Below are positions 1-12,253 of a stretch of 64,000 bases of DNA, in pieces. Numbering within the stretch: position 1 is the stretch's first letter; every line of letters begins with the position of its first letter. The position numbers and the translations under genes are program-made. Origin of the DNA: Mactra quadrangularis (taxonomy: Eukaryota; Mollusca; Bivalvia; Venerida; Mactridae); assembly GCA_025267735.1 (NCBI GenBank), contig CM046307.1, positions 56,663,395 to 56,727,394 on the forward strand, written 5' to 3'. The notes beneath the pieces were generated by a model that worked only from the letters and a program-made list of their open reading frames with translations, did not search any database and was not told the origin of the DNA.

Positions 1-1405
1 AACTGCCCAATGACATTGATAAATAGATATCATTATCCCGATGATCAGGAATAATATCTAGCAGTAAAGACGGTAAACATGTTTCAGAATTTATCTTGAA
101 AAATTGAAAATCCATCAATCAGAAGCTTGTCTAACTAAGAATTTAGTGTTTGTAGGTTCGATTCCTGGACGAGATCTACTTGGCTTCCTGATGTTTGGTC
201 CTAAAAATGATCTACGGCCATTTACCCTCCAATAACGATATGACCAAATGACGGTGGTATGTGCTTAGTTCATGTACAAGATTAAAACAACTGAGTAGAC
301 GGCTAGCACGGTTCCAAGTCAAAAACGCTATCAAACCGTGTTGGTCGCCTAGGATTAAAACCATTGGTCTGGACATCTGAGCTTTTCTGAGGATTGTGAA
401 TAGGACTGCTGACCGCCATAATATAACTAAAACATGGTTGAAATGCGACATAGATGATATAAGACAATACAGGCTAAGACCTACTCGACATACGATACTA
501 CAGTATAACCTCTCATAACAGCAACTCGGGAAGCGGCTATATCCTTTTGAGAGTGGGCAAGAATTCCCCCGTAAAATTTGCTATACGTATGTTTTACCTC
601 TAACGAAAGACACCTACTCGAAATGCGATAGTATGTCACGCTGTCTTTCACTCTTTGTAACAGTAGTATAAACTATGAACAAATGATTCATATTTTGTAT
701 TTAAGCCAATACAATTCATTCAGTCAATGAACTATTTACAACTAGGATTAATCACCCTATAGTTAATTAGATATATCAATAATGATCTTTTGTATTTAAA
801 ATGTTATCTAGCAAAATCACACGTGCAAAATATGTCAGTCACTTGGGATTGGTACGTATGGAAGTCTCATAGACGCTTACCAAAACCTCTGCACAAGACA
901 TAAATCAAGCGGTTAGGTGTAGGTAGATCATTTGCAAAAATAATTTGTGCAGACGATTCAGTGAGAACAATAACAACCCACAGGCTAATACAATGTATGG
1001 GAATTTTGAACATAAAAATATAATAATACACTATAGGAATATTTCTCATAAATACTTCTATGGTGTTTTAAAAATTTGACGCGAAACAAAATTAATATTT
1101 GTTTACATTCTGAAGATTGCGTAACTATATACCCTAATTACATGTAAGAAAGCCAGGAATGAACACAACGCATTAGAAATTGAGAACTTGTTTACACATT
1201 AAAACGTCTTTATAGGAAGTTAGATAAATATATTAAACATCGACCAATGAAAGTGCAGACTAATGATTTTTCCATTACAAGGAAAATCTTTGACGGTAAA
1301 CATTATTATAATTAGTTATGTTTGACAAAAATATTTACATTAAATTTTCATTAGGAAACTCGATACTTCGTATGTTTAGAGTTATTCTGGTTTTTATCAT
1401 AAATA
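1..1405. other. Intergenic, no gene recognised
   Basis: AT-rich sequence without a credible exon. About 800-1250 is a weak, degenerate relative of the segment at 10110-10640 and 17400-17720, sharing the order of short blocks around a TGTTTACATTCTG motif. The two short minus-strand reading frames here (212-451 and 867-1049) have no protein-like character. Confidence 0.5.
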
Positions 1406-2142
1406 TACCGTGCCCTCCAAAATTTCTTGAACAAAATAGATTTTGAGAAAAAACTGACATTGCAAACATGAACCAAAACTTATTTTACCGTAATAATAAC
1501 TGAAGAGCATTGTAATATGTAACATGTATGGAGAATATTAAGGCATATAGTCACGTGATCTTTAGAATGATATCAAACACTTGTGTGTTTCGACAAATTA
1601 TTGCTGCGGTCTGAAAGTAGAAAACATTCCATTAGAGCATAAAATAACTGTCGAATTTCTTTGGTCGAATATATGCCCATTATAACATGTGAAGTGCATT
1701 TGTTTACCCTGAATCTTCTGCACAAACTATTTTACCATTGATCTAGTTTAGGCTTCACTCAATTTTCGTGCAATAAATTGAGAGTTAGCGATAAAAAAAT
1801 TCTTAGACCTAATTGTGAATTGTTGGGCAGAAAAAAATATGTATCAAATAATAATCAAATGTGATATCATTCTCGTACTCCGAGGTTATCAAGATTCTCG
1901 AACTAGTATCTAGCCTGGAATGAGAAATCATTCAGAACACTGAATATTTGTTTGCGTTTAGTTGGTATTGTTGATGGCGTGAGTATATAGACTCGGTATA
2001 TGTCGATGAATTAGTAAATGTTGATCTTAGTATTTGCTCGGATGACGCTTCGTTTCATTTTTCATGGGAAAATGTGAGTCAGTGGGAATCAAATTATCAA
2101 AAAAAACAGGATTTTGGCCAAGCACTTTTGGAGGGTAGTGTA
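1406..2142. mobile_element. D1 mariner-like TIR element
   Basis: The ends are imperfect inverted repeats: CCGTGCCCTCCAAAATTTCTTG on the left, and on the right the complement of CACTACCCTCCAAAAGTGCTTG. They are flanked by TA, as expected of Tc1/mariner-type elements. No transposase frame is visible, so it is non-autonomous. Other copies with the same CAGTGCCCTC-type end are at 4093, 6033 and 46897. Confidence 0.6.
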
Positions 2143-3588
2143 TCTGTTATTAAAATAAGTCATATAATTTGATGTCACCTAGTGTAATCTCCACTTATCT
2201 TAAACACCTACTGTTAACGATGTCCCTCATTATCCCTCACCTACGTCATTCATATAATAAGGAAATATTTGTTCTTCAGATTTACCGTACTGTAATGTTA
2301 CCTTTCATTAACCATTCACTGTGCGTCCACGCCCCATTTCATTGTATTTGTAAGAAATTACAAAATGTATACAAATTGTATTTGATATTAAATTTACTTG
2401 ACATGTTTCGAGTGCGTAATAAAGGATTTTGTAACAAGGTCTCATTGTCAACAGGTCTTTGGTGAACGACTTAATGAAGGGTTCAGCAAAGAGTTCACAC
2501 AGTACATTTATGAACACCCAAACATACTGTATGGAATTGGGTTTCTTCGAAGAGTTGACATACGATACATGTACAAGTCGCGATACAGTAACCGCGATAC
2601 GATGCTCTTTCATGAAAGTAAGAAACAGATGAGATGCATTTCTTTTTTAGATTATTGCGCCTAATTAATAAACCAATGTACTGAGAAAATCATGTACAAT
2701 TATTACAAATTACACAAACAGAAAGGGTTTACAGTATATAAACTTAAAGGGTTCGCAGAGAATGTAATACCGACTTGTTACAGTAAAGAGTGCGGAATTT
2801 CAGGTTTTAGCATCATTCATAACTGTATCAGTTGTTTCTCTTGAATTTTGCACATTTATGATATCGTTTTAGGGGTTGCGATACGATACGCCAATCCGAT
2901 ACGGTTTAACGATATATCGCTTTAAGGGTTCAGTATTAAGGCTGATGAATTATAATAAGTCACTTCGTTTAAATAAACAATCAAAATCTAGCTGGCATCA
3001 CGCAGCAGAATAAGTTGATATGACTTTATTTTATTCTGGCCACACGGAGATCTTCTACGCAGATACAATGTATGCCTTTGACATCAGAAGCGGTCCACGC
3101 GGATGTGCACGCATCACCTTATGCATACATGTATATTGAAATGACTAATATTTTATTAAAGTATTTAAATATGCATGACTTAATAAACGAGATGTATTAT
3201 CTTCCAGTGGAAAATATTTGTTGTTCACAAGATTTCAAGTTTGTTTACATCAAATAAAGTAGTATTCACATGTTTATTAAAGAAACAAACATTGTTTACT
3301 GTTCAAATACTCCCATCCCTGTCTGCTACCCCCTTAAACTTTGACACCTATGGTGCATTTGTTTTAATACAAAGTATTAAAACTAAGTAAATAATGAACA
3401 ATACTGAACAGGTGGTAATGTAAATAAATCATCTTCATCTACAAGCATCAAGTCATCACAAACACCTTTGATCGTTTACTGTTTCATTTAGAATTTGTTG
3501 CTGGTACTAATAGTCAACAAAGTATGGAGGGGTGGAAGCTTAGCCGGATTGTTTGTTTGCTTATTCGTTTTGCAATGTTAAGTATCTA
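2143..3588. other. Intergenic, one weak exon-like frame
   Basis: Mostly featureless. A + frame at 2398-2664 includes a protein-like stretch (FGERLNEGFSKEFTQY, around 2458-2505) preceded by a CAACAG acceptor-like site, but it runs into repeated CGATACG motifs that recur near 2880-2930 and I cannot assign it. Nothing else is supported. Confidence 0.4.
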
Positions 3589-3650
3589 TTCTGTTCTGTT
3601 CTGTTCTGTTCTGTTCTGTTCTGTTCTGTTCTGTTCTGTTCTGTTCTGTT
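3589..3650 (+). repeat. Pentanucleotide microsatellite (TTCTG)n
   Basis: About twelve uninterrupted TTCTG units. The array is bracketed by AAGTATCT on both sides (3580-3587 and 3651-3658), and a short second run (TTCTGTTCTTA) follows the right bracket. A single slippage-type expansion explains it. The + reading frame through it is an artefact. Confidence 0.95.
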
Positions 3651-3706
3651 AAGTATCTGTTCTGTTCTTATTGAACTTAGAACCCATGCCTTAACAAACA
3701 CTTTAT

Positions 3707-3925
3707 GGAATTGGCGTGACCGTGCAGTTACGACGTTAGGCTAGCTATCATTCGACAACCAGCTCAGTGACGGTTCAAATCAAATCACGTTCAAACCTTC
3801 AACGTTGTGTCTATAAGAAAAAAAACGTTATCCTGTTTGCTCAAGTCCAGGGGGGGCGGTCCAGTACTCGCACTAGAGAGCGATTAATCTAAGTTGTGAG
3901 AACTTGCTTCACAAACGAGCTGAAA
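3707..3925 (+). mobile_element. S3 SINE, tRNA-like head
   Basis: The head GCGTGACCGTGCAGTTACGACG followed by CGGTTCAAATC resembles pol III A and B boxes. The body and tail (agcgattaatctaag, then a TTGCTTCACAA block) match copies at 5371, 5662 and, inverted, 46022. Diverged. Confidence 0.6.
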
Positions 3926-4168
3926 TAAATTAGTACTTGTATAAACCAAACTTATAAACATAACAAAATTGAAAATGAAAGTTGGAGACATAAGTATAAG
4001 AATGTTAGAATGTTTTGTCTACAGTTAAATAATTCATACTATGGGTTTACCTCAATATTATTATAGGTCAATTAATTCTTCGAGGCCAGGTATACAGTGC
4101 CCTCTAAAAGTTCTTGGGAAAAATAATGTTTTATGTACAAACTGACTCACATTTACATATGAAACAAT

Positions 4169-4460
4169 TTATTTATACTGGGTTTAACGCCGTGTCAAGG
4201 CTTTTTTAGGTTATTTTACGTCGTCCAGCGCACCTAACCTAGCCTTCCTGGACCCTTGTATATAACCAGTACTCATCTACCTTTCCACAAGGCCGAAAAC
4301 CTCTCCATATACCTTATTAATGGAAGAAAATTGACACTATTTTCAAAATTTTATGGAAGGGTTCAACCTCCCCGAGTGGGATTCGAACCCGTACCCCCTT
4401 CGGGACACTAGATTCGCAATCCAAGCGCGGTTATAACTGCGCTACCGACCCGGGTCGAAA
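4169..4460 (-). mobile_element. S1 SINE with 10-bp target duplication
   Basis: Read on the minus strand it starts with a tRNA-like head (GGGTCGGTAGCGCAGTT, then GGTTCGAATCCCAC), runs through the family body and ends in the family's GTTAAACCC region. ATGAAACAAT is duplicated exactly at 4159-4168 and 4461-4470, marking a retrotransposition target site. It lies inside the D1 element. Confidence 0.85.
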
Positions 4461-4562
4461 ATGAAACAATGCTAAAATCTAAGCAAATTCCAAAATCAGC
4501 ATAAGTTAGATTATCAACATTTAATTTAAACTAGATCTTTTTCACACAGATAGACTCCAATT

Positions 4563-4870
4563 GTTTTTGTTTGGGTTTTACGCCGCAGCAACACATTGTG
4601 TAGGTCATATAATGGCGGTTAGTTAACCTACTCACCGTTCCTGGAAATACTAAATCTCTAAATTTAGCTGTTAACCAGTTACTGGGCACATACCTTCGCC
4701 AGTGACTGAAAACTGCCCTGCATGCTTTAGAATCAGTGTTAGGAGTGAGAATGGTCGTAGAAATTATTTTATGACCAAACACCACGAAAGTATGCCCCGC
4801 CTGGGAATCGAACCCATAACCCCTCCGTCAGTATATTTGTGTGCTACCAACTGAGCTAGCTTGGAGGCTA
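4563..4870 (-). mobile_element. S2 SINE
   Basis: On the minus strand: tRNA-like head with AGCTCAGTTGGTAGCAC and GGTTCGATTCCCAGG, then the S2 body (CTAAATC, GCCTTTCCAGGAA homologues) and an AACCCAAACAAAAAC tail. A short CCAATT repeat at both ends may be a trimmed target duplication. Confidence 0.8.
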
Positions 4871-4969
4871 TAGCACCAATTAAAGTAAAATTAGTAAATT
4901 ACTAAAGGTATGCATAAACTGATTGCCTCAGAATTTCATTCGTCAAAAAAACTTTTGAATGGCACTGTA

Positions 4970-5370
4970 TATCAATAGATATACATTATAAGTTCAAATT
5001 TCATTTTTCAATTATCCGACCTTATCAGTTGACAGAATACGAGCATTTCTCAAATCACTTTTTCAAGTTATTATGTATGTAGATACACTGCCATTAAAAT
5101 CAATCAATTTTGAAAGCTTATCGTCCTATCTGTATATAATATACATAACTATTAAGATTTTATCTGTAGAATGTTATTGTATATGATATGTTTAGTATTG
5201 AATACCTGGTCTTGTTTAGAAATGAAATTCTGGTAAACAAGTATTCAATTTTCAAGGTGAAATGAAGTCGTATTTTTCTGACATTGTACAAAATGCGACG
5301 TATTTTTTGTATTTATAAAGAGAGAACATTCGTCGGTTCTGATGTAAGAAAACACATTTATACATGATAG
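4970..5370. other. Intergenic, no feature seen
   Basis: AT-rich DNA between a D1 element and an S3 SINE. The motif TTGTACAAAATGCGACGTATTT occurs at 5284 and again at 5545, so the S3 copy at 5371 lies between two copies of a short duplicated flank. Confidence 0.4.
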
Positions 5371-5539
5371 GAGCGGGCGTGACCAATTGGTTACGCCGTT
5401 GGACTGGTATTCACTTGATAGCCAGCTCTGCGTTGGTTCAAATCCAATCCAAAACCTCCCCAGCTGTGTTCTTCAGTGAAAAACTTTATCCTACTGGCTA
5501 AGAACAAGGGAACCAGGAAGTGGACCCAAAAGTGATTGG
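5371..5539 (+). mobile_element. S3 SINE copy
   Basis: A-box-like TGACCAATTGG, B-box-like GGTTCAAATCC, then the shared body ending AACAAGGGAACCAGGAAGTGGACC. The following 40 bases repeat the sequence before the element (ACATTGTACAAAATGCGACG), so this and the next copy look like a local tandem duplication of SINE plus flank. Confidence 0.75.
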
Positions 5540-5661
5540 CTGACATTGTACAAAATGCGACGTATTTTTTGTATGTATAAAGAGATGATATTCGTCGATC
5601 TTGGTGTAAGATCGAATTTTATCTCACTGACTGAATTTAAGAAACATATTTACATATTTAG

Positions 5662-5848
5662 GAGCGGGCGTGACCAAGTGGTTACGACGTTGGACTGGTA
5701 TTCACTGGATAGGCAGCTCTGCGTTGGTTCAAATCTCAACCCGTAGTTTCTTCAGCGAGCAACTATATACTCAGAACAAGGGAACCAGGATGTGGACCCG
5801 AAAGTGATTAATCTAAGAACTTGTAAAAACTTGCTTCACAATCTAGTT
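5662..5848 (+). mobile_element. S3 SINE copy
   Basis: Near-identical head to the copy at 5371 (GAGCGGGCGTGACCAAGTGG, then GGTTCAAATCTC), with body AACAAGGGAACCAGGATGTGGACC and a longer 3' part containing TTGCTTCACAATCTAG. It has all the tRNA-derived hallmarks but no folding anticodon arm typical of a functional tRNA. Confidence 0.75.
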
Positions 5849-6032
5849 AAAATTAATGACTATAATTATATATAATATAGGCCTATTAGACCACAAATTG
5901 TCTTAATGATACATACCAATGCAATGTCAAATTACTTACATATTTAGAATTCTTGTAATGCAGTCTACAGAGCTATGTTATTAAAGAATGATATCATATA
6001 ATGATCATGAATTATCAAATATTTATCATATA

Positions 6033-6273
6033 TACAGTACCCTCTAAAAGTTATTGTACAAATGTAAATTTGAGAACAACTGATCATGTACATGTTTACT
6101 GCAAGTTTTTTTTACTAAACTCAAAGCTTATTTATGTAACATAGTTTGAATTATATGTAGATTAACAAATTAATTTTGCTTTTGTGATTATTTCTTTCTT
6201 TTTCATGGATAAATGGGAAATCGGTTGATCCTAAAACAGGATTTTGATATAGGACTTTTGGAACGCGCTGTTT
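6033..6273. mobile_element. D1 short mariner-like element
   Basis: Left end CAGTACCCTCTAAAAGTTATTG; right end complementary to CAGCGCGTTCCAAAAGTCC. A 240-bp non-autonomous relative of the elements at 1406 and 4093. Confidence 0.55.
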
Positions 6274-7192
6274 AATAATCAAATTAAAGGTACTAGGTTG
6301 TTTTTACTACAGATTTTGTTAGATTTTTTTCTATAATTTCGGAATATCATATAGTGTCTGTAATTGTGTAAAAACATTCATTTTTAATATTATAAGACAA
6401 ACTGACCTATAGGTTGCGAGAAGTATACAATAAAAGTCACAAAAATGCACTAAAATTGCCTATACAGTGATATACGGGGTAGATATTTACTACATGAAAT
6501 ACCATCATTTGTAGCTACATGTCAACATGCACTAAAATTGTCATTATCAGAACACTACTTTCCTGCTTCCAAAAATATTTCCATACAATCTTGATAGTTT
6601 TAGAAACAGTTGATATTTAAGTTGAAATTTGGGAATGAGTACCTTTAACATAATTATGAATACATGTACGTATGATCAAACTTGGTATATTAAATTACCT
6701 GTGATATAGAAGATATAAGTATGAAGCCTTATAACTGATGAAGACTTATAAGGGTATATTTTAATTCGTGGCTGATCTCATTATGTAAAACAATGTCAAG
6801 AGATTTTAACCTTTGTTCAAACTGACTTAGCTTTGTTTGGTTTCATAATCCTTCATTTACATAAGTTGAACTGTCAATAAACACTTCATACATTTGTGGT
6901 CATAAGAGCAAGTAAAACAATATGATTTTACTAAAACAGATCATTTTAATGCAATTTTATTTTAGTATTTTTAATTCTACCCTTGTTTTAAAGATATGAT
7001 TATTAGGTTACATACTATACAGCGATCGACTTTAACAGTAGGTTACTAGCTTACCTTCCACGAGAAGCCGAAAATTTAAGGGTTACTTATTAGACGAAGG
7101 GGGCACTCTGTGTACTTGATTCAATAACAAGAAATATTCAGAAAAGATATTCGGCGCTATACAGGGTTCATTTTGTTTAAAGAATAAATATT
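6274..7192. other. Intergenic, no feature seen
   Basis: About 0.9 kb of AT-rich DNA without exon, SINE head or inverted repeat that I could recognise. Confidence 0.4.
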
Positions 7193-7448
7193 GTGCGTAA
7201 ATATTGACCCCGACCTGACCTCTATGCAAGAATATTCATTGCATTGAATACGAATGTAGTATTAATGCTCGATTACACCGTGACCGTGAGGATTATGAGT
7301 TAAAACTTAACACACAAACATTACTTCTATAATTTTACGATCGCTGCGGAAATGTAGAATAGGCGTGGTACTGACTTTCGACAGGATATGTGTAGATAAT
7401 TATTAGATGTAAATGTGAAAGGTCAGGTCGGGGTCAATATTTACGCAC
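7193..7448. mobile_element. D2 MITE with 28-bp inverted ends
   Basis: The left end GTGCGTAAATATTGACCCCG continues into ACCTGACCT and is matched almost perfectly in inverse at 7419-7448. A 256-bp element with no coding capacity; a classical miniature inverted-repeat element. No second copy occurs in this window. Confidence 0.8.
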
Positions 7449-7907
7449 TATACTAGTCATATTTTCATTCTGACACACCGTCAGGAACGTACCACGACTA
7501 GCATATAATCAATTAGCATAGTCACCTATAATACACAGAGAAAATATTCAGCAACTACTTCTGTGCTACACACCTGTTCATCACAAATAACGAATGGTAC
7601 CTTATCTTTTATTCATTTCTCTATACCACAAGAGAATTTTGTTGGACAAACAGATACATGTATGGAAAAGCAAATTGTATTGTTTTGAAATTTAGGTCAA
7701 ATGTGGCTTAGACAGCTGCGCCGCAAAAATGTTTGAGTAGTCAAACGTTATAGGAGAAAAATTTTACCATAAGGATACATTTTTTAATAACATGACCCAC
7801 AATAATCACAAAATGTCACGTGGTGTCGAACGGTACTTCTTGACCGTGTATGCCGCCTATTCTCGCAATTAGAGTAACGTGGTCAAGTCGCAATGATTGT
7901 ACTTATT

Positions 7908-8178
7908 TATTTGTTGGGTCCAAATGCCGTGTAAACACAATTATGGTCATTTTTCGACAGCCAACGCACCTAACCTAACTTCCCTAGACCCTTATCTTTA
8001 ACCAGTACTAACCTACTTTCCCATGAAGCCGACATCTTCTCAATGGTGGAAAATTGACATTATTTCCAAATTTTAATGGAAGGACTTAACTGCTCACGGG
8101 TGGAATTCGAACTCGTACCCAGTCCGAAAATTGAATTCAAAATTCTAGTGCTCTAATAACAGCGCTACGCACCGGGTA
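7908..8178 (-). mobile_element. S1 SINE, diverged
   Basis: Minus-strand copy of the S1 family: the 3' body reads ACCTAACCTAACTTCCCTAG on +, followed by the head region GGTGGAATTCGAACTCG and CAGCGCTACGCACCGGGT. More diverged than the copies at 4169 and 16373, and no clean target duplication was found. Confidence 0.7.
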
Positions 8179-8618
8179 ATGACAGAAAAGTTTAACTGTA
8201 TTCAGTTCTTCTTTTAACACTTTGTCAATAGTCTATTGTTACAGAACTCAGTAGGTATGGAATGATAAAAAGTTCTAATGGTGCCAAGAGTTCTTATATC
8301 AATTTGATTTGTCACGGTAAATTTTAATAGACTTATTAAATGTTGGCAGCATGGAGGAGTTTATCGCCTGGGAGAATTTTACAAATGTGTCTGCATAAAG
8401 AATGATATCATATAATCAATGTATTCACCTTTGTATATTCGACATGTTAGCTGACAGTCGTAATGACATTCTTTGCACAAGGTGAATGCTTTTTTGTTCA
8501 AAATTTCAAAGGACGGGAAATTTGGAGAAAAAACTGTATCTTAGAATGAACGAACATGATACAGTAAAATTATGCTGAAGACATTTAAGCTGTAGGATTG
8601 AGAGTAAGTTTTTTACAT

Positions 8619-8915
8619 GGGGTTTCCCCAGGTTTAGTGACCGATTGTAGCAAATCGTTATTTCCAAACATTCCTGGAAAGACTACATCTCTGGATTTAG
8701 CTATTTACCAGTTACAAGGCGGTAGTATGCCTATTGTCAGTGACTGACAACTGTCCCTCGTGATTTAGAATCAGTGGTAGTAGGAAGAATGGCTGTAGAA
8801 AATTTATATGATTAAGCTCCACGAAAGTATAACCCACACGAGAATGGAACCTATTACTCCTAGATCAGTACACTAAAATGCTTGTGCCCTTCCGACTTAG
8901 CCGGGCGGCTCCACA
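8619..8915 (-). mobile_element. S2 SINE, old copy
   Basis: Degenerate minus-strand S2 copy. The body blocks TTCCTGGAAAGACTACATCTC and AGTCAGTGACTGACAACTG homologues and the head CCGACTTAGCCGGGCGGC are recognisable. The B-box region is damaged. Confidence 0.65.
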
Positions 8916-9262
8916 CCAAGATTCAACTGTATGATTAGAAAATACGTAGCAGTTAAAGAATAAAATGTATGTCAGATTATGTTTACTTTCATTTTTTCTT
9001 TGTTAAATTCAACTCTTTCTTCAAATTCACGTCACTAGCCTCAAATGCGTGAGAAAGTAAAAATTATGGACAAAGGCAATTATACAATTTATCCACTATA
9101 TCAGTTAATGACTTTTAAATAATCTTTAGAGGGGAGTTTTGATACAAAAAAGTAAACATTGCAGAATAGAGTCGATGATTCGCGTGGTACCAATTAAGGG
9201 TGTTAATAAACATTAAGTATGTATTCATGTTTACTCGCCAGGAATCAGTGAACTTTTGTAAT

Positions 9263-9620
9263 ATAAGGAGCCCAAAAAGTGACATTTTAGAAAAAAATAT
9301 TTTTACGTTTATTTCGTTTAAACGTAATATTATTTCGTTTTTTTACGAAAGATTATTTCGCTTTTACGAAAAAAGTATTTCGATTTGTCAAAATGATATC
9401 ATTTCGGTTTATATAATTATTATATAATAACGTAATATAATTCTGAATATATATATACATTTAAGAATTATATTACGTTTAAACGAAAACTCATTCTCGT
9501 ACCCAAAGGTTATTTAGATTCTAGAGATAGTATCGAGAATCTTGATAGCCTCTGGGTACGAGAATGACGAAAGCGTAACAATAAAAATATATTCAAAATG
9601 TCACTTTATGGGCTCCGTAT
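9263..9620. mobile_element. D3 TIR element with nested palindrome
   Basis: Ends are inverted repeats: ATAAGGAGCCCAAAAAGTGAC at left, complement of ATACGGAGCCCATAAAGTGAC at right. The family is shared with the 968-bp element at 34025. The interior begins with the same TTTCGTTTAAACG motif. It then holds an 80-bp palindrome at 9489-9567 whose arms carry CATTCTCGTACCCA and its complement. Confidence 0.8.
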
Positions 9621-9779
9621 GAAAAACATGCTCACCAGGAGTCGGTATTTGTTTGTTATATCCTCTTATGACATTAACAAATTGTGAAGACGTTTAGTTG
9701 AATGTTAGTAATATAATACGTGTGAATACAACTTATCAACAATTACATGATGTACAATTTAAGTAAGGTTTTATACTGT

Positions 9780-10094
9780 AGCCTGTTCAATTACTCTAAA
9801 CGTTACAAAACGTTCCGTAACTATTAATTCGGAACTCCTCGGCCATTCGCTGCGATTAATCTCAGACAAATTTAGACGCTATTTTGAAACTACCGGTGTT
9901 GAAGTAAACAAATATACGATCATTTAGACAAAGAGTGATGTTTCGTTTTTAGTCCATAAATTTTGAAACATCACTCATTGCCTAAACGATCGTATATTTG
10001 TTTATTAGATTAGATTATTCGCAGCGAATGGCCGAGGAGTTCCGAATGTATCGTTACGGAACGTTTTGTAACGTATAGGGTAATTGATCAGGCT
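9780..10094. mobile_element. D4 MITE, long inverted arms
   Basis: The arms begin AGCCTGTTCAATTAC and include CGGAACTCCTCGGCCATTCG on the left, with the complement on the right (CGAATGGCCGAGGAGTTCCG, then GTAATTGATCAGGCT). The centre is a second inverted pair (GAGTGATGTTTCG / CATCACTC). The 315 bp can fold nearly end to end. The same family is at 13321-15222 and, half a copy, at 61748. Confidence 0.85.
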
Positions 10095-10104
10095 ACTGGT
10101 AACA

Positions 10105-10640
10105 GGGTCTTTAGTCACGTGGTCTACAAATAATGAATAATAAGGTAAACAAACACATGCGTTTGGTCGATTTCTCTGCCAAGACAAATAAGTGAATGGC
10201 ATCGTGTAGCAGATGCATGTAGCGCATAAAATAACTACAACCTTTCTTTCCCTGAAATTTCCCAACTACTCCCGTAAACATATTGTTTGCTTCAAATCCT
10301 GCGCACAGAAATTGAATCGAATGGTAAACTATGTCATTTGCAAACTGAATAATTTGTGCTCATACAAAAATTGATTGCAGTTTTTGGAACAACATCGGCG
10401 ATCATCTACGAAGATATACGTAGAAGATCGCCTAGGTAGTTCTGAATGTGCAATTCACAGGTTATCATGGGCATTTCAGATATAAAAATGTAATGGCTAT
10501 TTTATGCACTATATGAATACTTTTTAATTTTTGCTGCTGTAAAAATTTTGACAAAAACAAGAGTTTGTTAACATTCTGCAGATCATGTAATAACATGAAT
10601 ACTGATATAATATTTCTAAGAGAAGCATTATTGACAAATA
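10105..10640 (+). repeat. Degenerate duplicated segment
   Basis: Blocks in the same order recur at 17408-17720 and more weakly at 800-1250: a CACGTGGTCTACAA / CATGTGAACTATAA block, a GTAGCGCATAAAATAACTAC block (17511 has GTAGCGCATGAAATAACAAC), a GCTTCAAATCCT block, then a TTTACATTCTG / TTTAGAATAT block. Old large-scale duplication or an unclassified long element. Confidence 0.55.
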
Positions 10641-11280
10641 ATGTTTATTTTATTCCTTTAATAATCCATATTGCAATTTCTTTAACTCTAGAGTGTTCTA
10701 TGGATTCGCTCGTACCTTAATTTTGACGGTTTTTACCCCCCCCCCCCCAAAAAAAGTTTTATTTCCTCGCTCGCTCATAAAAATTTGGTCCAACCGCTAT
10801 ATGAAGCAACTGAATTAAGATGTTTTTCTTCGCTCGCTCGCCCCATATATACGTATATATATCCGCATTTATAAACGGGAAATATCGAACAAACGTCGAG
10901 TATTTAAATCAGTGGAATAATGTGTACACCTCTAACAGTTGAATAAGTTAACAATAACATGAATACGAATCCAGCACAAGTTTCATTCACATACAATACC
11001 TTTGTGAGTTTTCTCATAAATATGTTCTATGGCCTCTCTTCCTCTTTTCGACTTCTGTAGCAAATCATACGATTGTATATCTTTTATTATAAGTCACTTC
11101 GGATTAGGTAGTACTGGTAACTCGAAAACAATGTAATAGGGGAAGTAATTCTTACTTTACAGTTTACATATTGATTTAGTTTGTTGTTGTTACCCCCCTT
11201 GATCAATATGTTAACATTGTTTTATTTCTGTGTAGTTAGATGTGTTTTAATACATGCATTGAATAAGCTTACTTATCAAT
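10641..11280. other. Intergenic, no feature seen
   Basis: A poly-C/poly-A tract at 10737-10755 and AT-rich DNA. No exon recognised. Confidence 0.4.
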
Positions 11281-11284
11281 CACT

Positions 11285-11592
11285 AGAAATTTCTTCACGA
11301 ATAGATTTCTGGAACATTTTGAATGGATAGCTACGTTTTAGTGAATAGGCTTCTGAATAGACTTCTGAATGGACATCTGCCGTCTATTTGCATTCCACGA
11401 ATATACTTTTTAATCATTCTGGATGCATTACTATGTTTTTGCACATATACTTATGAATAGACAGCTGTCTGTTCGCACTCCACGAAAAGACTTCTGAAAC
11501 CTTCTGAATAGATAGCTACGATTTTGCGAATAGACCTCTGAATAGACTTGTGAATAGACATCTGTCTATTCGCATTCTACAAATAGACTTTA
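11285..11592 (+). repeat. Degenerate tandem repeat of GAATAGAC units
   Basis: Two imperfect long units, roughly 170-180 bp each, built from shorter blocks such as CTTCTGAATAGAC, ATAGCTACG and TCTATTCGCATTCCACGAAT. Block order is repeated from about 11290 and again from about 11480. Non-coding. Confidence 0.65.
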
Positions 11593-12169
11593 AAAAAATG
11601 AATGCATTTTTGTTTTTGCGAAGTTTTATGCAATCCGTCCAGTATTTTGCTTAATCTGAGACTAATTAAACTACATTCATGCTATGGATAGAGTTTAAAC
11701 CATGATTTATACTTGAGGTTATATTTAAACGACAATTATGCAATCGGCACAATGTCATAACGATTGTTAAAACGAGGGAGACAACTGTAGTAATATTAGA
11801 AATTAACTTAAACAAGACAGACAGAATTATCTTCCTTATAAAACAAAACTAACAGATTTTGACCCTGTCACAATATGTAATTAGTTTACTTAAAACATTT
11901 TTTAGTTCTCAATTGAGTTTAAAAGTGTAAGTTTATCATGTTGTGAAAATATTAATGAAGTAACAGCAATGATTATTAGAAAGTTAGTGTTTTTGTAAAA
12001 TGAGACAAGTATGAACTATGATGATCTCTTAAAAATTTGTCAAAGATATTGAATTTTTGAGGACTAAAAATAATTACACAAATTCATTCACTAAATTAGA
12101 CAGACAAAAGATAAACATTTCTTTTGGTATATAAACTTTTGACATGCAAAAATTCAAAAATTTTACACA

Positions 12170-12253
12170 TCTTCGGGAGGGGGTACCCCTTCCCAACCCA
12201 CCCCAACCGTGCCCCCCCCCCCCACTAACGGCCCCTCTGGAACCGGCCCTGCA
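12170..12253 (-). mobile_element. Possible end of a hAT-like element
   Basis: Read on minus, the stretch ending here begins CAGGGCCGGTTCCAGAGGGG and continues into a long G run. CAGGG-type ends are typical of hAT transposons. Similar ends, complement of CAGGGCCAGC and CAGGGCTGG, sit at about 15303 and 16973. The other end of each element was not located. Confidence 0.35.

Larger units (their letters stand above)
4093..4969. mobile_element. D1 mariner-like element hosting two SINEs
   Basis: Left end CAGTGCCCTCTAAAAGTT and right end complementary to CAGTGCCATTCAAAAGTT, each next to TA. The interior is almost filled by two minus-strand SINEs from different families, S1 at 4169-4460 and S2 at 4563-4870. 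The D1 copy is therefore older than both SINE insertions. Confidence 0.65.
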